This document shows, piece after piece, positions 26,155 through 34,875 of a DNA stretch of 64,000 nt. This DNA comes from DASQPR01 sp963831705 (GTDB lineage Bacteria; Actinomycetota; Actinomycetes; Mycobacteriales; Micromonosporaceae). The position numbers and the translations under genes were made by a program. How positions within the stretch are numbered: the first letter of the stretch is position 1; each line of letters opens with the position of its first letter. The stretch is taken from positions 62,001-126,000 of the forward strand of contig CAWHRE010000010.1 of NCBI GenBank assembly GCA_963831705.1. The letters are read 5' to 3'. Under the pieces are notes generated by a model. The model saw only the letters and a list, made by a program, of their open reading frames with translations. It did no database searches and had not been told where the DNA came from.

Positions 26155-26643
26155 CTAGAGGCTCTTCGCAGCCCTGCGCGTTTCGCGGCGGGACTGCTTC
26201 TCCGCCGCCTGCTTCTCCTTGATCGCCGACCGGACCTGCGCCTCGGTGCTGGCCTGCTTGCGGTCGCTTGCCGCCTTGCGCACGCCATAGCTGAACGCCG
26301 CGACCTTGACCAGCGGGTTCGATGCCGCGGAGGTCACCACGGTAGCCAGGTTCGCCACGTTCGCGCTGACGTTCGCGGCGTGGCCGGTGATCGTGTCGAC
26401 TCGCATCAGTTGGAGGTTTACCCCGTCGAGCGTGGTGTGGACCTGCGACAACGCGGTGTTGACGTTGTCGATGCTCACGCCAACGCCACCCAGCAAGGGC
26501 TTCGTCTGCGCGTTCAAGTCGTTGATCACCGCGGTCGCCGCGTCCACCGTGTGCCGGAGCCGGTAGATCGGGATACACAAGACGATGACCAACATCGCAA
26601 ACGCACCGGCCGCAATCAAGGCCGCAATCGCGCCACCGGACAC
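26155..26643 (-). CDS. DUF948-type membrane protein
   Basis: 162 residues from GTG 26643 (GGGAGG five bases upstream); a longer in-frame start is not supported. One N-terminal transmembrane helix (GGAIAALIAAGAFAMLVIVLCIPIY) is followed by a helical region with regularly spaced hydrophobic residues (TKPLLGGVGVSIDNVNTALSQVHTTLDGVNLQL) and a highly basic tail (KEKQAAEKQSRRETRRAAKSL). This is the layout of the DUF948 family, often seen upstream of alaS in actinobacteria. The function is unknown; partition- or scaffold-like roles have been guessed for such proteins, without proof here. Confidence 0.82.
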   Translation of the reverse strand: MSGGAIAALIAAGAFAMLVIVLCIPIYRLRHTVDAATAVINDLNAQTKPLLGGVGVSIDNVNTALSQVHTTLDGVNLQLMRVDTITGHAANVSANVANLATVVTSAASNPLVKVAAFSYGVRKAASDRKQASTEAQVRSAIKEKQAAEKQSRRETRRAAKSL

Positions 26644-26756
26644 GTGTACCTCCCGCTGATGGTTCGGCAACAGCGCCGAACATGCCTCAATATCAAAACC
26701 TTACCGTCCGTGACGCGAAGGCATACATCGGACACCCAAGGCTCGCGAGAGTTCCT

Positions 26757-29700
26757 CTACCCAGAAGTCGGTCGCTGTACTCGATCACGCTCAACCGAGT
26801 CGAAAATCTTGATTTGTACGGCCGTCGGCGCACACGTTCCGGCAGCCGGTGCCGTACTCGTCGGTTCCGGATCGATCCCGGTCTCGCTCGTCGGCGGCGC
26901 CGGCATCGTGCAGGTCGACGGACGTACCCACAGGTCGAGCTCGCGCTCGTCGAGCAACCAGCACGTGTACGAGCCGGCCGCCTTCGTCGCGCAGCTCGAC
27001 GAGGACGTCTGGTGCCAGCCGGCCGTGGTGAGGGCGGTGACGTACGCGGCCTTGGTCTCATCGACCGGCTTGGTGGAACTCGCGTCTCGCTCGTTGATCT
27101 GGCACTCGGCCACGCAGAAGCGGCTGTAGATCGAAGCGTCGTGCTTGTCCGTGGCGGCCCACGCCGGTACGCCGAGCGCATCCATCGTCGCGAACGCCGG
27201 ATTGTGCTTGCCTTCGCCGATCACAAAGTAGGCCGGTACGACCACCAGCAGCACGATGACCAGCGCAAAGATGCCGGCGAGCAGGCCTCGGGAGGCTGGC
27301 CGATGCACCAGGTTCGCGGTCAGGATCTCGACCGAGTCGTCGTCGGATGGCTCGTCCAGATCCCATCCCTGATCCATCTCCGATGCGCCCAATGGCTGGT
27401 TCATCGGACGGATCGGCACGCTCGGGCCATCGACCGAACGCGTCCGACCCTGGCCCGGGCCGCCCTGGCCGCCCGGCGCGCGCATCGGAGCGCCGGACAT
27501 CGGGCCACCCGGGATCGGCGCACCGGGCATCGGCGCACCGGGCATCGGGGCGCCCTGGGCGGGAGCACCCGTCATCGGTCCACCCATGCCGCGAGCACCC
27601 GGGTTCGGACCACCCGGGTTGGGGGCACCGGCCATTCCCGGGGCGGGCGCGACGGGCGGCATCGCCGCGGTCGCCCGCCGGGCAACCGGAGGACCGGCCG
27701 GCGGACGGCTGCCCGGACCGGCGGTCGGGATGATGGCGGTTTGACCGGCGGATGCGGCGGCGGGACCGCCGACGTTCGGACGACCGTCACCGTTCTGCAT
27801 GTTCGGCGGACCACTCTGGGGGCCTTGGCCAGGCGTTACCGGTCCACCGCGCGGATTGCGGTTCGATCCCGGCTGCGGTCCACGTGGGCCGTCCGGTCCT
27901 CGACCGCCGGGCGGAATCGCAACACCGGGCGGGGTCGAAGCACCCGGCGGCGGACCACCGGCATTCGGACCGCCAACGTTCGGGCTACCGGCATTGGGGC
28001 CGCCGACGTTCGGACCGGTCGGCGCCCGGCCCGGAACGGCGTCGCCGCCCCGACCGCCCAGGCGGCCACGCAGGCTGCTGGGGCGCGGTTCGGGCCGGGA
28101 CTGGTCCGTACGCTGGCCTTCGGAACGCGAGAGTTCGGTGCGCTCATCGTCCGAGCGCGATGGCGTGGGCTCGCTCGGCGTACCGCGGAATCCGCGCATG
28201 CGTCCACGCATCGGGCGTAGCGGACCGTCGATTCGCGGTCCCGCAGGATCCTCGCGTCCGACGTCCTCTCGCTTCGGCAAGCCGGCGCCGCCCAGTCCCG
28301 AGCCACCAGCTCCGGCCCCACCACGTCCAGCCGTACCAAGTCCAGCCGCACCAAGTCCGGCCGCGCCCAGCCCTGCGCCGCCCAACCCGGTACCGCCCAG
28401 TCCCGCTGCTCCCAGCCCGCTGCTCGGTTTGTCGGCCGTCGGTGGGTCGAGGTCTCGGTCGGTACGCGTACCCAAGGGGTCGGTCTCCGGGCGCGATGCA
28501 TCGCTGCGGATCGGGCTGAGACCGTGGCGCCCGGAATCGGTGAGCGGAGAATCCGCTTCGGTACGCGCTACCACCGGCGGCGATGCCGGTTCCGGCGCGG
28601 TGGCGCCGGGCTGGACACCGGTGTAGCCACGACGACGACTCGGCCGTGGGAACCGGCCACTGCCTTCGGTCAGCGCCGGCGACGGCGAATCCGAGTGCGG
28701 ACGTGGCGATGGCGTACGGCGACCGAGTCCAAATCCACTGAAACGCGACTCTCCGGCACGATCGTCGCGCTGCTCGGAGCGCGCTACATCGCGGGCGGAA
28801 TCGCCCGCACCGGAACTTGGCATGGCCGGCCCCGACGTACCGAGACCCGCGCCTGGGGCATTTGGATTTGAGTTGCCCAGGCCGGGAGTCGGTTCGGGCG
28901 CGCTTCGGCGGCCGAGCGGATTGCGGCCGGACAGCAGCGAGCCCCGTGTGGGGGGTCGGGCATCCGGATCTACTCCACCGTCGCGTGTTTCCCCGCCCGA
29001 ACTCGGGCGGCCGAAGCGCCGTCGCGGGTTGGGGACGTCGGGAGCGCCAGGACCGCTCGCATCCGGGCCGGTCGAACCAGAGCCACCCGTGCCAGGACCA
29101 CCCGTGCCGGGACCACCCAAGCCAGGGCCGCCCGCCCCAGGACCGCCCGGAGCAGGAGCTGCCGGACGCCGCGCGCCGGTGCCCGGTGCGGGTCCGGAAG
29201 GTCCGGCCGCGCCGGATCCGGGGCCACGACCCGTGCCTGGGCCGCCGGTCCCACTGCCAGGCCCACTTCCGAGGCCACTTCCAGGCCCGTTGCCAGGTCC
29301 ACTTCCGAGGCCGTTCCCAGGTCCATTCCCCGGGCCGCTTCCAGGTCCATTCCCCGGGCCGCTTCCAGGTCCATTCGCAGGGCCGCTTCCAGGTCCAGCG
29401 CCACGGCCGGGGACCGGTCCACGCGGCGGTTCGACCCTGCGGCCCTCGGGCGAACGGCGCTCATCGGGGATACGACGTTCGTCCGGGCGGCGTTCTTCGC
29501 GGCGCTCATCAACGCGACGGTCATCGAGGCGACGCTCATCAAGGCGGCCGCGATCATCCAAGCGAGCCGGGGCGTCCAAGCGGGCCGGGGCATCAGAACG
29601 GGACGGCCCATCCGAACGAGGCGGCGCATCAGAACGAGACGGAGCGTCCGGGCGGCCGCGTACGTCCGAGCCGGCAGGTGCCTCGGGGCGGCTGCGTACG

Positions 29701-29996
29701 TTCGGGCGGTCCGGCTCGTCGCCTCGTTCCGACCGGCCACCGGATCGGAACCCATCAGCGAACCGGGATGCGCCGGCGCGGAACCCACCGGTACGACGAG
29801 GGTCGACCGGCGGAGCATCGTCCGGGCCGAGGTCGCCGCCGGTCTGTTGCGCGTGCCGCAGGTCGCTGATCCAGCCGGTCTCCTCTTCCGGAACCGAGAC
29901 GTCGTCCCGACCACGGCCACCACGCCACCGACCGCGTGGTGTCGGTGGGGTCCGGCCGGAATCATCCGGTCCTGGGCCACGGTCAGGGGGTGTCAT
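26757..29996 (-). CDS. Very long disordered membrane protein with a cysteine-containing outer domain
   Basis: Unrecognised 1079-residue protein. Residues 1 to about 890 are low complexity: Arg/Asp-rich (RSDAP, RLDDR, RRPDERR), then GPGSGPGN octads, then Gly-Leu-Gly-Ala and Gly-Ala-Pro-Met-Pro repeats. This part ends in an acidic patch (DQGWDLDEPSDDDSVEI). One transmembrane helix follows (GLLAGIFALVIVLLVVVPAYFVI, about 915-937), then a 140-residue outer domain with six cysteines (FCVAEC, SCAT, YTCW, STCT, GTCA), enough for three disulfides. ATG 29996 has GGAAGGA upstream and overlaps the rarA stop by 14 bp, implying coupling. It occupies the place of rpsD in related genomes. The frame is intact over 3.2 kb with actinobacterial codon bias, so it is real. 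Function unknown. Confidence 0.82.
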   Translation of the reverse strand: MTPPDRGPGPDDSGRTPPTPRGRWRGGRGRDDVSVPEEETGWISDLRHAQQTGGDLGPDDAPPVDPRRTGGFRAGASRFADGFRSGGRSERGDEPDRPNVRSRPEAPAGSDVRGRPDAPSRSDAPPRSDGPSRSDAPARLDAPARLDDRGRLDERRLDDRRVDERREERRPDERRIPDERRSPEGRRVEPPRGPVPGRGAGPGSGPANGPGSGPGNGPGSGPGNGPGNGLGSGPGNGPGSGLGSGPGSGTGGPGTGRGPGSGAAGPSGPAPGTGARRPAAPAPGGPGAGGPGLGGPGTGGPGTGGSGSTGPDASGPGAPDVPNPRRRFGRPSSGGETRDGGVDPDARPPTRGSLLSGRNPLGRRSAPEPTPGLGNSNPNAPGAGLGTSGPAMPSSGAGDSARDVARSEQRDDRAGESRFSGFGLGRRTPSPRPHSDSPSPALTEGSGRFPRPSRRRGYTGVQPGATAPEPASPPVVARTEADSPLTDSGRHGLSPIRSDASRPETDPLGTRTDRDLDPPTADKPSSGLGAAGLGGTGLGGAGLGAAGLGAAGLGTAGRGGAGAGGSGLGGAGLPKREDVGREDPAGPRIDGPLRPMRGRMRGFRGTPSEPTPSRSDDERTELSRSEGQRTDQSRPEPRPSSLRGRLGGRGGDAVPGRAPTGPNVGGPNAGSPNVGGPNAGGPPPGASTPPGVAIPPGGRGPDGPRGPQPGSNRNPRGGPVTPGQGPQSGPPNMQNGDGRPNVGGPAAASAGQTAIIPTAGPGSRPPAGPPVARRATAAMPPVAPAPGMAGAPNPGGPNPGARGMGGPMTGAPAQGAPMPGAPMPGAPIPGGPMSGAPMRAPGGQGGPGQGRTRSVDGPSVPIRPMNQPLGASEMDQGWDLDEPSDDDSVEILTANLVHRPASRGLLAGIFALVIVLLVVVPAYFVIGEGKHNPAFATMDALGVPAWAATDKHDASIYSRFCVAECQINERDASSTKPVDETKAAYVTALTTAGWHQTSSSSCATKAAGSYTCWLLDERELDLWVRPSTCTMPAPPTSETGIDPEPTSTAPAAGTCAPTAVQIKIFDSVERDRVQRPTSG
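29325..29396 (-). repeat. Three tandem 24-bp units within the long disordered gene
   Basis: Units 29325-29348, 29349-29372 and 29373-29396 are identical or differ by two bases and encode the octad GPGNGPGS on the minus strand. Degenerate copies continue to about 29245. The in-frame 24-bp period indicates slippage-driven length change of a coding repeat. Confidence 0.85.
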
Positions 29997-31478
29997 GTGG
30001 ATCCTTCCGGTCGATCTCGGGTGCATGTAGCGGTGCCGGCGCTGTATCGGGGGTGGGCGCGCCGGGCTCCGGAACGATTGTGCCCCGAACCACCGAGCGA
30101 AGCCGAGCCAGCCGATCGGTCAGCGCCGTCTCGGCACCGTGACCGCGCGGCCGGTAGTAGTCACGACCGACGATGTCGTCCGGCGGGTACTGCTGGGTGA
30201 CCACACCGCGCGGCTCATCATGCGGGTAGCTGTACCCCGCGCCGTGGCCGAGGCCACGCGCGCCCGGGTAGTGCGCGTCTCGCAGATGCGAGCGGGACCG
30301 GCCCGGCCAGCCCCGCGCGTACGTCGGCCATGGCCTCGCCGATCGCCGTGATGACCGCGTTGGACTTCGGCGCGGTGGCCAGTGGATCACCGCGTGTGCC
30401 AGGTTGAGCTGCGCCTCGGGCAGCCCGATCAGCTGCACGGCGGCGGCGGCCGCGGTCGCGGTCTGTAGCGCGGTCGGGTCGGCCATGCCGACGTCTTCGC
30501 TCGCGAAGATCACGAGCCGGCGGGCGATGAACCGCGGGTCCTCGCCGGCCACCAGCATCCGGGCCAGATAGTGCAGCGCGGCGTCGACGTCCGAGCCGCG
30601 CATGCTCTTGATGAACGCGCTGATCACGTCGTAGTGCTCGTCGCCGTCCCGGTCGTAGCGGACGGCGGCCACGTCGACCGCCTGCTCGGCCGTGGCCAGG
30701 TCGATCACCGTGACGCCCTGAGCGGCGGCGGACGCCGCGGCCGCCTCCAGCGCGGTCAGCGCCTTGCGGACGTCGCCGGCCGCGAGGCGTACCAGATGGT
30801 CCTCGGCGGCCGGCTCGAGCGTGACCGCCCCGTCCAGCCCGCGCTCGTCGGCGACCGCGCGCCGCACCAGACCGCGGACCGCATCGTCGTCCAGCGGCTG
30901 CAGGGTCAGCAGCACGCAGCGGGACAGCAGCGGCGAGATCACCGAGAAGTACGGGTTCTCGGTGGTCGCCGCGAGCAGCGTGACCGTCCGGTCCTCGACG
31001 GCGGCGAGCAGCGAGTCCTGCTGGGTCTTGGAGAACCGGTGCACCTCGTCGATGAACAGCACGGTCGGCGGACCGCCGCGGCGCGCGCTCGGCGCGGGCC
31101 TGTCGATCACCGCGCGGACGTCCTTGACCCCGGCGTTCAGGGCGGACAGCGCCACGAACTGACGGTCGGTAGTGCTCGCGACGAGGTGCGCGATCGTGGT
31201 CTTGCCGGTGCCCGGCGGACCCCACAGGATCACCGACATCGGCGTCGTCGATCGACCAGTTGCCGCAACGGCGCGCCCGGCGCCAGCAGATGATCCTGGC
31301 CGACCAGTTCGTCGAGGGTGGCCGGCCGCATCCGGACGGCCAGCGGCGCATCGGCACGGACAGTGTCGAAGCCGATCGCGTTGACCCCGGGCGTGCTGCT
31401 GTGCGCCGGCGGACGCGACCGGGCCGAAGCCTGGTCGGCGTCGCCGTCGTCGAGCGCGAACAGGCCGTCGGAATCCAT
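29983..31478 (-). CDS. rarA: Replication-associated recombination protein A (RarA/MgsA), frameshifted in this sequence
   Basis: AAA+ clamp-loader-like ATPase acting at stalled replication forks. ATG 31478 begins MDSDGLFALDD, then RMRPATLDELVGQDHLL in one frame. After an indel near 31250 the main frame gives MSVILWGPPGTGKTT (Walker A), VLFIDEVHRF (Walker B), TTENPYFSVISPLLSR (sensor 1) and SEDVGMADP. A pair of compensating indels near 30385 and 30305 scrambles about 27 residues; the other frame supplies the expected LATAPKSNAVITAIGEAMADVRAG. The C terminus YSYPHDEPRGVVTQQYPPD is typical. Length about 498 residues. Confidence 0.9.
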
Positions 31479-31559
31479 TGCCGGAAGCGTACCGGGGAGG
31501 TGCGTCGCCGTCACATGTCGCTGTCACGGAGAGCAACCGTCGCCGGCAAGCGATCATGG

Positions 31560-31595
31560 CGATGGCCGCGACCGTGGATCCGGTCGCGGCCATCG
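31560..31595 (-). terminator. Terminator after the 54-residue membrane-protein gene
   Basis: Perfect 15-bp arms (31560-31574 and 31581-31595, core GATGGCCGCGACCG) with a six-base loop, 37 bases beyond the stop at 31633 and ahead of rarA. It separates the small gene from rarA. Confidence 0.82.
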
Positions 31596-31632
31596 TCGGA
31601 TCGCCAGGCGAGGCGAGATCAGAGAGGCGAGA

Positions 31633-31797
31633 TCAACGCCGGTTGCGCCATCCGCCACCGGTGTACGCGAAGTGCAGCGCGAAGAAGAACAAGCCGGCGA
31701 ACAACCACTCGTTGAGCGTGATGCTGCCCAGGTGTCCGTGGAAGATCTGGAGCAGGAAACCGATCAGAAACAGAATCGCGGCAACGGCTGCGAACAT
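31633..31797 (-). CDS. 54-residue two-helix membrane protein
   Basis: Short gene with its own CAGGAG five bases before ATG 31797 and its own terminator. The product is MFAAVAAILFLIGFLLQIFHG, a short linker LGSITLNEW, then LFAGLFFFALHFAYTGGGWRNRR. This gives two transmembrane helices joined by a turn, with a basic C terminus. A longer frame upstream (to 31881) lacks a ribosome binding site. I do not recognise the family. The clear translation and termination signals make it likely to be expressed. Confidence 0.72.
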   Translation of the reverse strand: MFAAVAAILFLIGFLLQIFHGHLGSITLNEWLFAGLFFFALHFAYTGGGWRNRR

Positions 31798-31895
31798 TTT
31801 GACTCCTGAGTAATAGGGGGTGAACCCCATGTACCCATCGGCCGTGTGGATCACACATGTCACTCGCGGAACTCGGTTCACTCACTCCCGACGCC

Positions 31896-32816
31896 TCAAC
31901 CCAGCAGTTCGCGGATTCCCCGGAGCCGGGTCCGCAGCAGTGCCGTGGCCTGGGATATGTCCAGCCGAAGGACGCCCGGCCGACTCACGCCGGACTCCGC
32001 GATCGTGGTCGGCACGATCCGCCGAGGATCGAGCCCGTGCCGCCGCGCAACCAGGACGCCGAGTTCGTGGAAGCTGACGTCGTCGGAGCCGGCCACGTTG
32101 AGTAACCCGGCGTACGCACCGGATTCGGCCGATCCGCCGCCGGCCTCGCCGAGCGCGAGTTCGAGTAGCGCGGACGCGACATCGGTGACCGCGATCGGTC
32201 GCCGGACATCGTCGGTGAACAGGACGCCGTTCGCCCGGCCGTCGGCGAGATCGAGCATGAAGCGTTCGCGACTCGACAGTTCACCACCCGGGTACGGCGT
32301 ATCCCGGTCGTCGGGGATGGTGCCGTCCGAGTTGATCAACGAAACTCGTGCCATCGCGGCCTGCGGACAGATCGTCGCGATGGTGAGCTCGGCGGCGGCC
32401 TTCGCGGCACCGTACGGGTAGGTCGGGCTGGGTGGTTCGGCATCGCCGATCAACTCGGGGTGGCCGGAGTGCACCGCATCCGACGAGACGTGCACGAAAC
32501 GTGCGTCCACCGCCATCGCGGCGCGGCCAATCGTCACCGGGCCGACAGCGTTGGGCAGCCAGTTCATTGCGGGCGCTAGCGACGAAAGGTTGGATGATGC
32601 CGCGTACGCGGTCGAGATGATCGCCGCCGGTCGCTCAGCCTCAATCAACGCGGACGTCGCCCGCGCGTCGGTGATGTCGAGCCGCCGCCATTCGACGCCA
32701 TCGAGCAAGAGCGGCCGGGTCGCGTACGTCCCGACCACCGGCACCCCGAGCGCGGCCGCCCTGCGGGCGACGTGCCGACCGACGAATCCGCTGGCCCCGA
32801 CGATCAGAAGCGTCAT
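31896..32816 (-). CDS. RmlD-like NAD(P)-dependent sugar reductase
   Basis: Extended short-chain dehydrogenase of the dTDP-4-dehydrorhamnose-reductase type, about 306 residues. The N-terminal TLLIVGASGFVGRHVARRA is the GxxGxxG dinucleotide fold. FVHVSSDAVHSG carries the catalytic serine and YPYGAAKAAAE gives the YxxxK pair. No other deoxysugar genes are nearby, so substrate and pathway are open. ATG 32816 has no good ribosome binding site; TATGGT lies eight bases before it, so the mRNA may be leaderless. It appears inserted between the rarA region and aspS. Confidence 0.85.
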   Translation of the reverse strand: MTLLIVGASGFVGRHVARRAAALGVPVVGTYATRPLLLDGVEWRRLDITDARATSALIEAERPAAIISTAYAASSNLSSLAPAMNWLPNAVGPVTIGRAAMAVDARFVHVSSDAVHSGHPELIGDAEPPSPTYPYGAAKAAAELTIATICPQAAMARVSLINSDGTIPDDRDTPYPGGELSSRERFMLDLADGRANGVLFTDDVRRPIAVTDVASALLELALGEAGGGSAESGAYAGLLNVAGSDDVSFHELGVLVARRHGLDPRRIVPTTIAESGVSRPGVLRLDISQATALLRTRLRGIRELLG

Positions 32817-32837
32817 GCGAGCAGACCATACCGGAAA

Positions 32838-32895
32838 TGATTTTGGGGTTATAGCCGCCTCGACGTGCTGCGAGGGAGCCACAACCCCAAAATCA
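32838..32895 (-). terminator. Inverted repeat after aspS
   Basis: Perfect 13-bp arms TGATTTTGGGGTT (32838-32850) and AACCCCAAAATCA (32883-32895) separated by 32 bases, directly after the aspS stop. It may end aspS transcription; the long loop and A/T-rich arm ends also fit a protein-binding site ahead of the reductase gene. Confidence 0.5.
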
Positions 32896-32899
32896 ACAG

Positions 32900-34694
32900 C
32901 TAGGACGCGGCCGGTACCGGCGGCTTCGGCTTGAAGTCGATGCCGGCCTCGAGGCGTTGCTCGGCCGTGATCGGCGTCGGCGCCTGGGTCAGCGGATCAA
33001 AGCCACCGCGCGTCTTCGGGAACGCGATCACCTCGCGGATCGACGTCTCGCCCGCGAGCAGCATGCAGACCCGGTCCCAGCCCAGCGCGATACCGCCGTG
33101 CGGGGGCGGGCCGAACTTGAACGCTTCGAGCAGGAAGCCGAACTTGTCCTGCGCCTCCGCTTCGCGAGATGCCGAGCGTCGTGAACACCCGGCGCTGGAC
33201 GCCGCCCTGGTGGATACGGATCGAGCCGCCGCCGATCTCGTTGCCGTTGCAGACGATGTCGTACGCGTACGCGAGCGCCTCGCCCGGCGACTCCTCGAAC
33301 CGGTCGATCCACTCGCCGTTCGGCGAGGTGAACGGGTGGTGCACCGCGGTCCAGCCGATCTGCACGCCCTTGTCATCGATCACCGGCTCGAACATCGGCG
33401 CGTCGATCACCCAGCAGAACGCCCATGCACTTTCGTCGATGAGCCCCGCACGCCGAGCGATCTCGATCCGCGCGGCACCGAGCAGTTCCTGCGCCTCGCG
33501 ACGCCGGTTCGCCGGCGGCGAAGAACACCGCGTCGCCCGGCTTCGCACCGACCACGTCGGCGAGCCCGTCCAGATGAGCTGACGACAGGTTCTTCGCGAC
33601 CGGACCACGAGCTTCACCGGTCTCGGCGTCCAGCACCACGTACGCGAGGCCGCGCGCGCCACGTGCCTTCGCCCAGTCCTGCCAGCCGTCAAGTTCCTTG
33701 CGGGTCTGCGCGGCGCCGCCGGGCATCACCACCGCACCGACGTACCCACCGGCTTCGATCGCGCCCGCGAACACCCGGAATTCGGTGCCGCGTCAGGATA
33801 CCCGGTGAGATCGGTCAGTTCGACGCCGTACCGCAGGTCGGGCTTGTCCGACCCGTACCGGTCCATCGCCTCGGTCCACGTGATCCGCGGTACCGGGCGG
33901 GGCAGCACGTAACCCGCCAACTCGCCCCACAGTTCGGCGACGATCTCCTCGCCGAGCTCGATGATGTCGTCCTGCGTGATGAACGACATCTCGATGTCGA
34001 GCTGGGTGAACTCCGGCTGCCGGTCGGCGCGGAAGTCTTCGTCACGGTAGCAGCGCGCGATCTGGTAGTAGCGCTCCATGCCGGCCACCATCAGCAGCTG
34101 CTTGAAGAGCTGCGGCGACTGCGGCAGCGCGTACCACGTGCCGGGCTGGAGCCGCACCGGGACCAGGAAGTCGCGCGCGCCCTCCGGCGTCGACCGCGTC
34201 AGAGTCGGCGTCTCGATCTCGTTGAAGTCATGCGCGTGCAGTACCCGGCGGGCGATCTGGTTGGCCTGACTGCGCAGCATGAGATTGCGGTGCGGGCCGG
34301 TACGTCGCAGGTCGAGGTACCGGTACCGGAGCCGGATGTCGTCGCCGGCCTCGATGTTGTCGTCGACCGGGATCGGCAGCGGCGCGGACTCGGAGAGCAC
34401 TTCGAGGGCCGTGCAGGTGACCTCGATCTCGCCGGTCGGCAGCTCAGGGTTTTCGTTGCCGGCCGGGCGGAGGCCGACCGTACCGGTGATCTTGACGCAG
34501 AACTCGTTGCGCAACGCATGCGCCTGGTCCGCGTCCTCCTCTCTGAACACGACCTGAACGACGCCGGAACCATCACGAAGATCCACGAAGATGACCCCGC
34601 CGTGGTCGCGCCGACGGGCCACCCAGCCGGCCAGGGTGACCGTCGCGCCGGCGTCCGCCGAGCGAAGGCTTCCTGCGTTATGGGTACGGATCAC
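32900..34694 (-). CDS. aspS: Aspartyl-tRNA synthetase, frameshifted in this sequence
   Basis: Charges tRNA-Asp. About 598 residues when frames are joined, the normal bacterial length. Start GTG 34694 with AAGGAG six bases upstream. The OB-fold domain (TLAGWVARRRDHGGVIFVDLRD), motif 1 region (FLVPVRLQPGTWYALPQSPQLFKQLL) and motif 2 (YQIARCYRDEDFRADRQPEFTQLD) are in the first frame. The bacterial GAD insertion (EAGGYVGAVVMPGGA) follows an indel near 33790. LLGAARIEIARRAG and HHPFTSPNGEWIDRFEE follow another near 33510, and the motif 3 end GIALGWDRVCMLLAGETSIREVIAFPK follows a third near 33170. Confidence 0.93.
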
Positions 34695-34799
34695 TACGCA
34701 CTCCTTGATCGATATCGAGCCGAACGTCGTGCCGGATGTCTTTCGGCATTCTCGCAGGCGCACTAACCCGCCCACACATGACCCGCACCCCCACACCTT

Positions 34800-34864
34800 C
34801 AGTTGATCCTGGAGTTGGTTAGCGCTTCGACGGCGTTTCGTGCTGCGAACTCCAGGATCAACTG
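34800..34864 (-). terminator. hisS terminator with 17-bp arms
   Basis: Arms 34800-34816 and 34848-34864 pair perfectly around a 31-base loop, 11 bases after the hisS stop. The arm CAGTTGATCCTGGAG is shared with the bldD/nusB terminator at 14724-14756. Confidence 0.8.
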
Positions 34865-34875
34865 GGGTTTTGGGG

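Noticed and set aside
27752..28871. Plus-strand open frames opposite the disordered-protein gene
   Set aside because: Repetitive GC-rich coding sequence leaves all frames open. Only the minus-strand reading has a start signal, a membrane helix and a structured end.
29245..29396. Possible CRISPR-like array
   Set aside because: The 24-bp units are directly abutting, in frame and lack spacers; they are coding repeats. No cas gene is present.
32838..32895. Terminal inverted repeats of a small mobile element
   Set aside because: Only 32 bp lie between the arms, with no flanking target duplication; a terminator or binding site after aspS explains it better.
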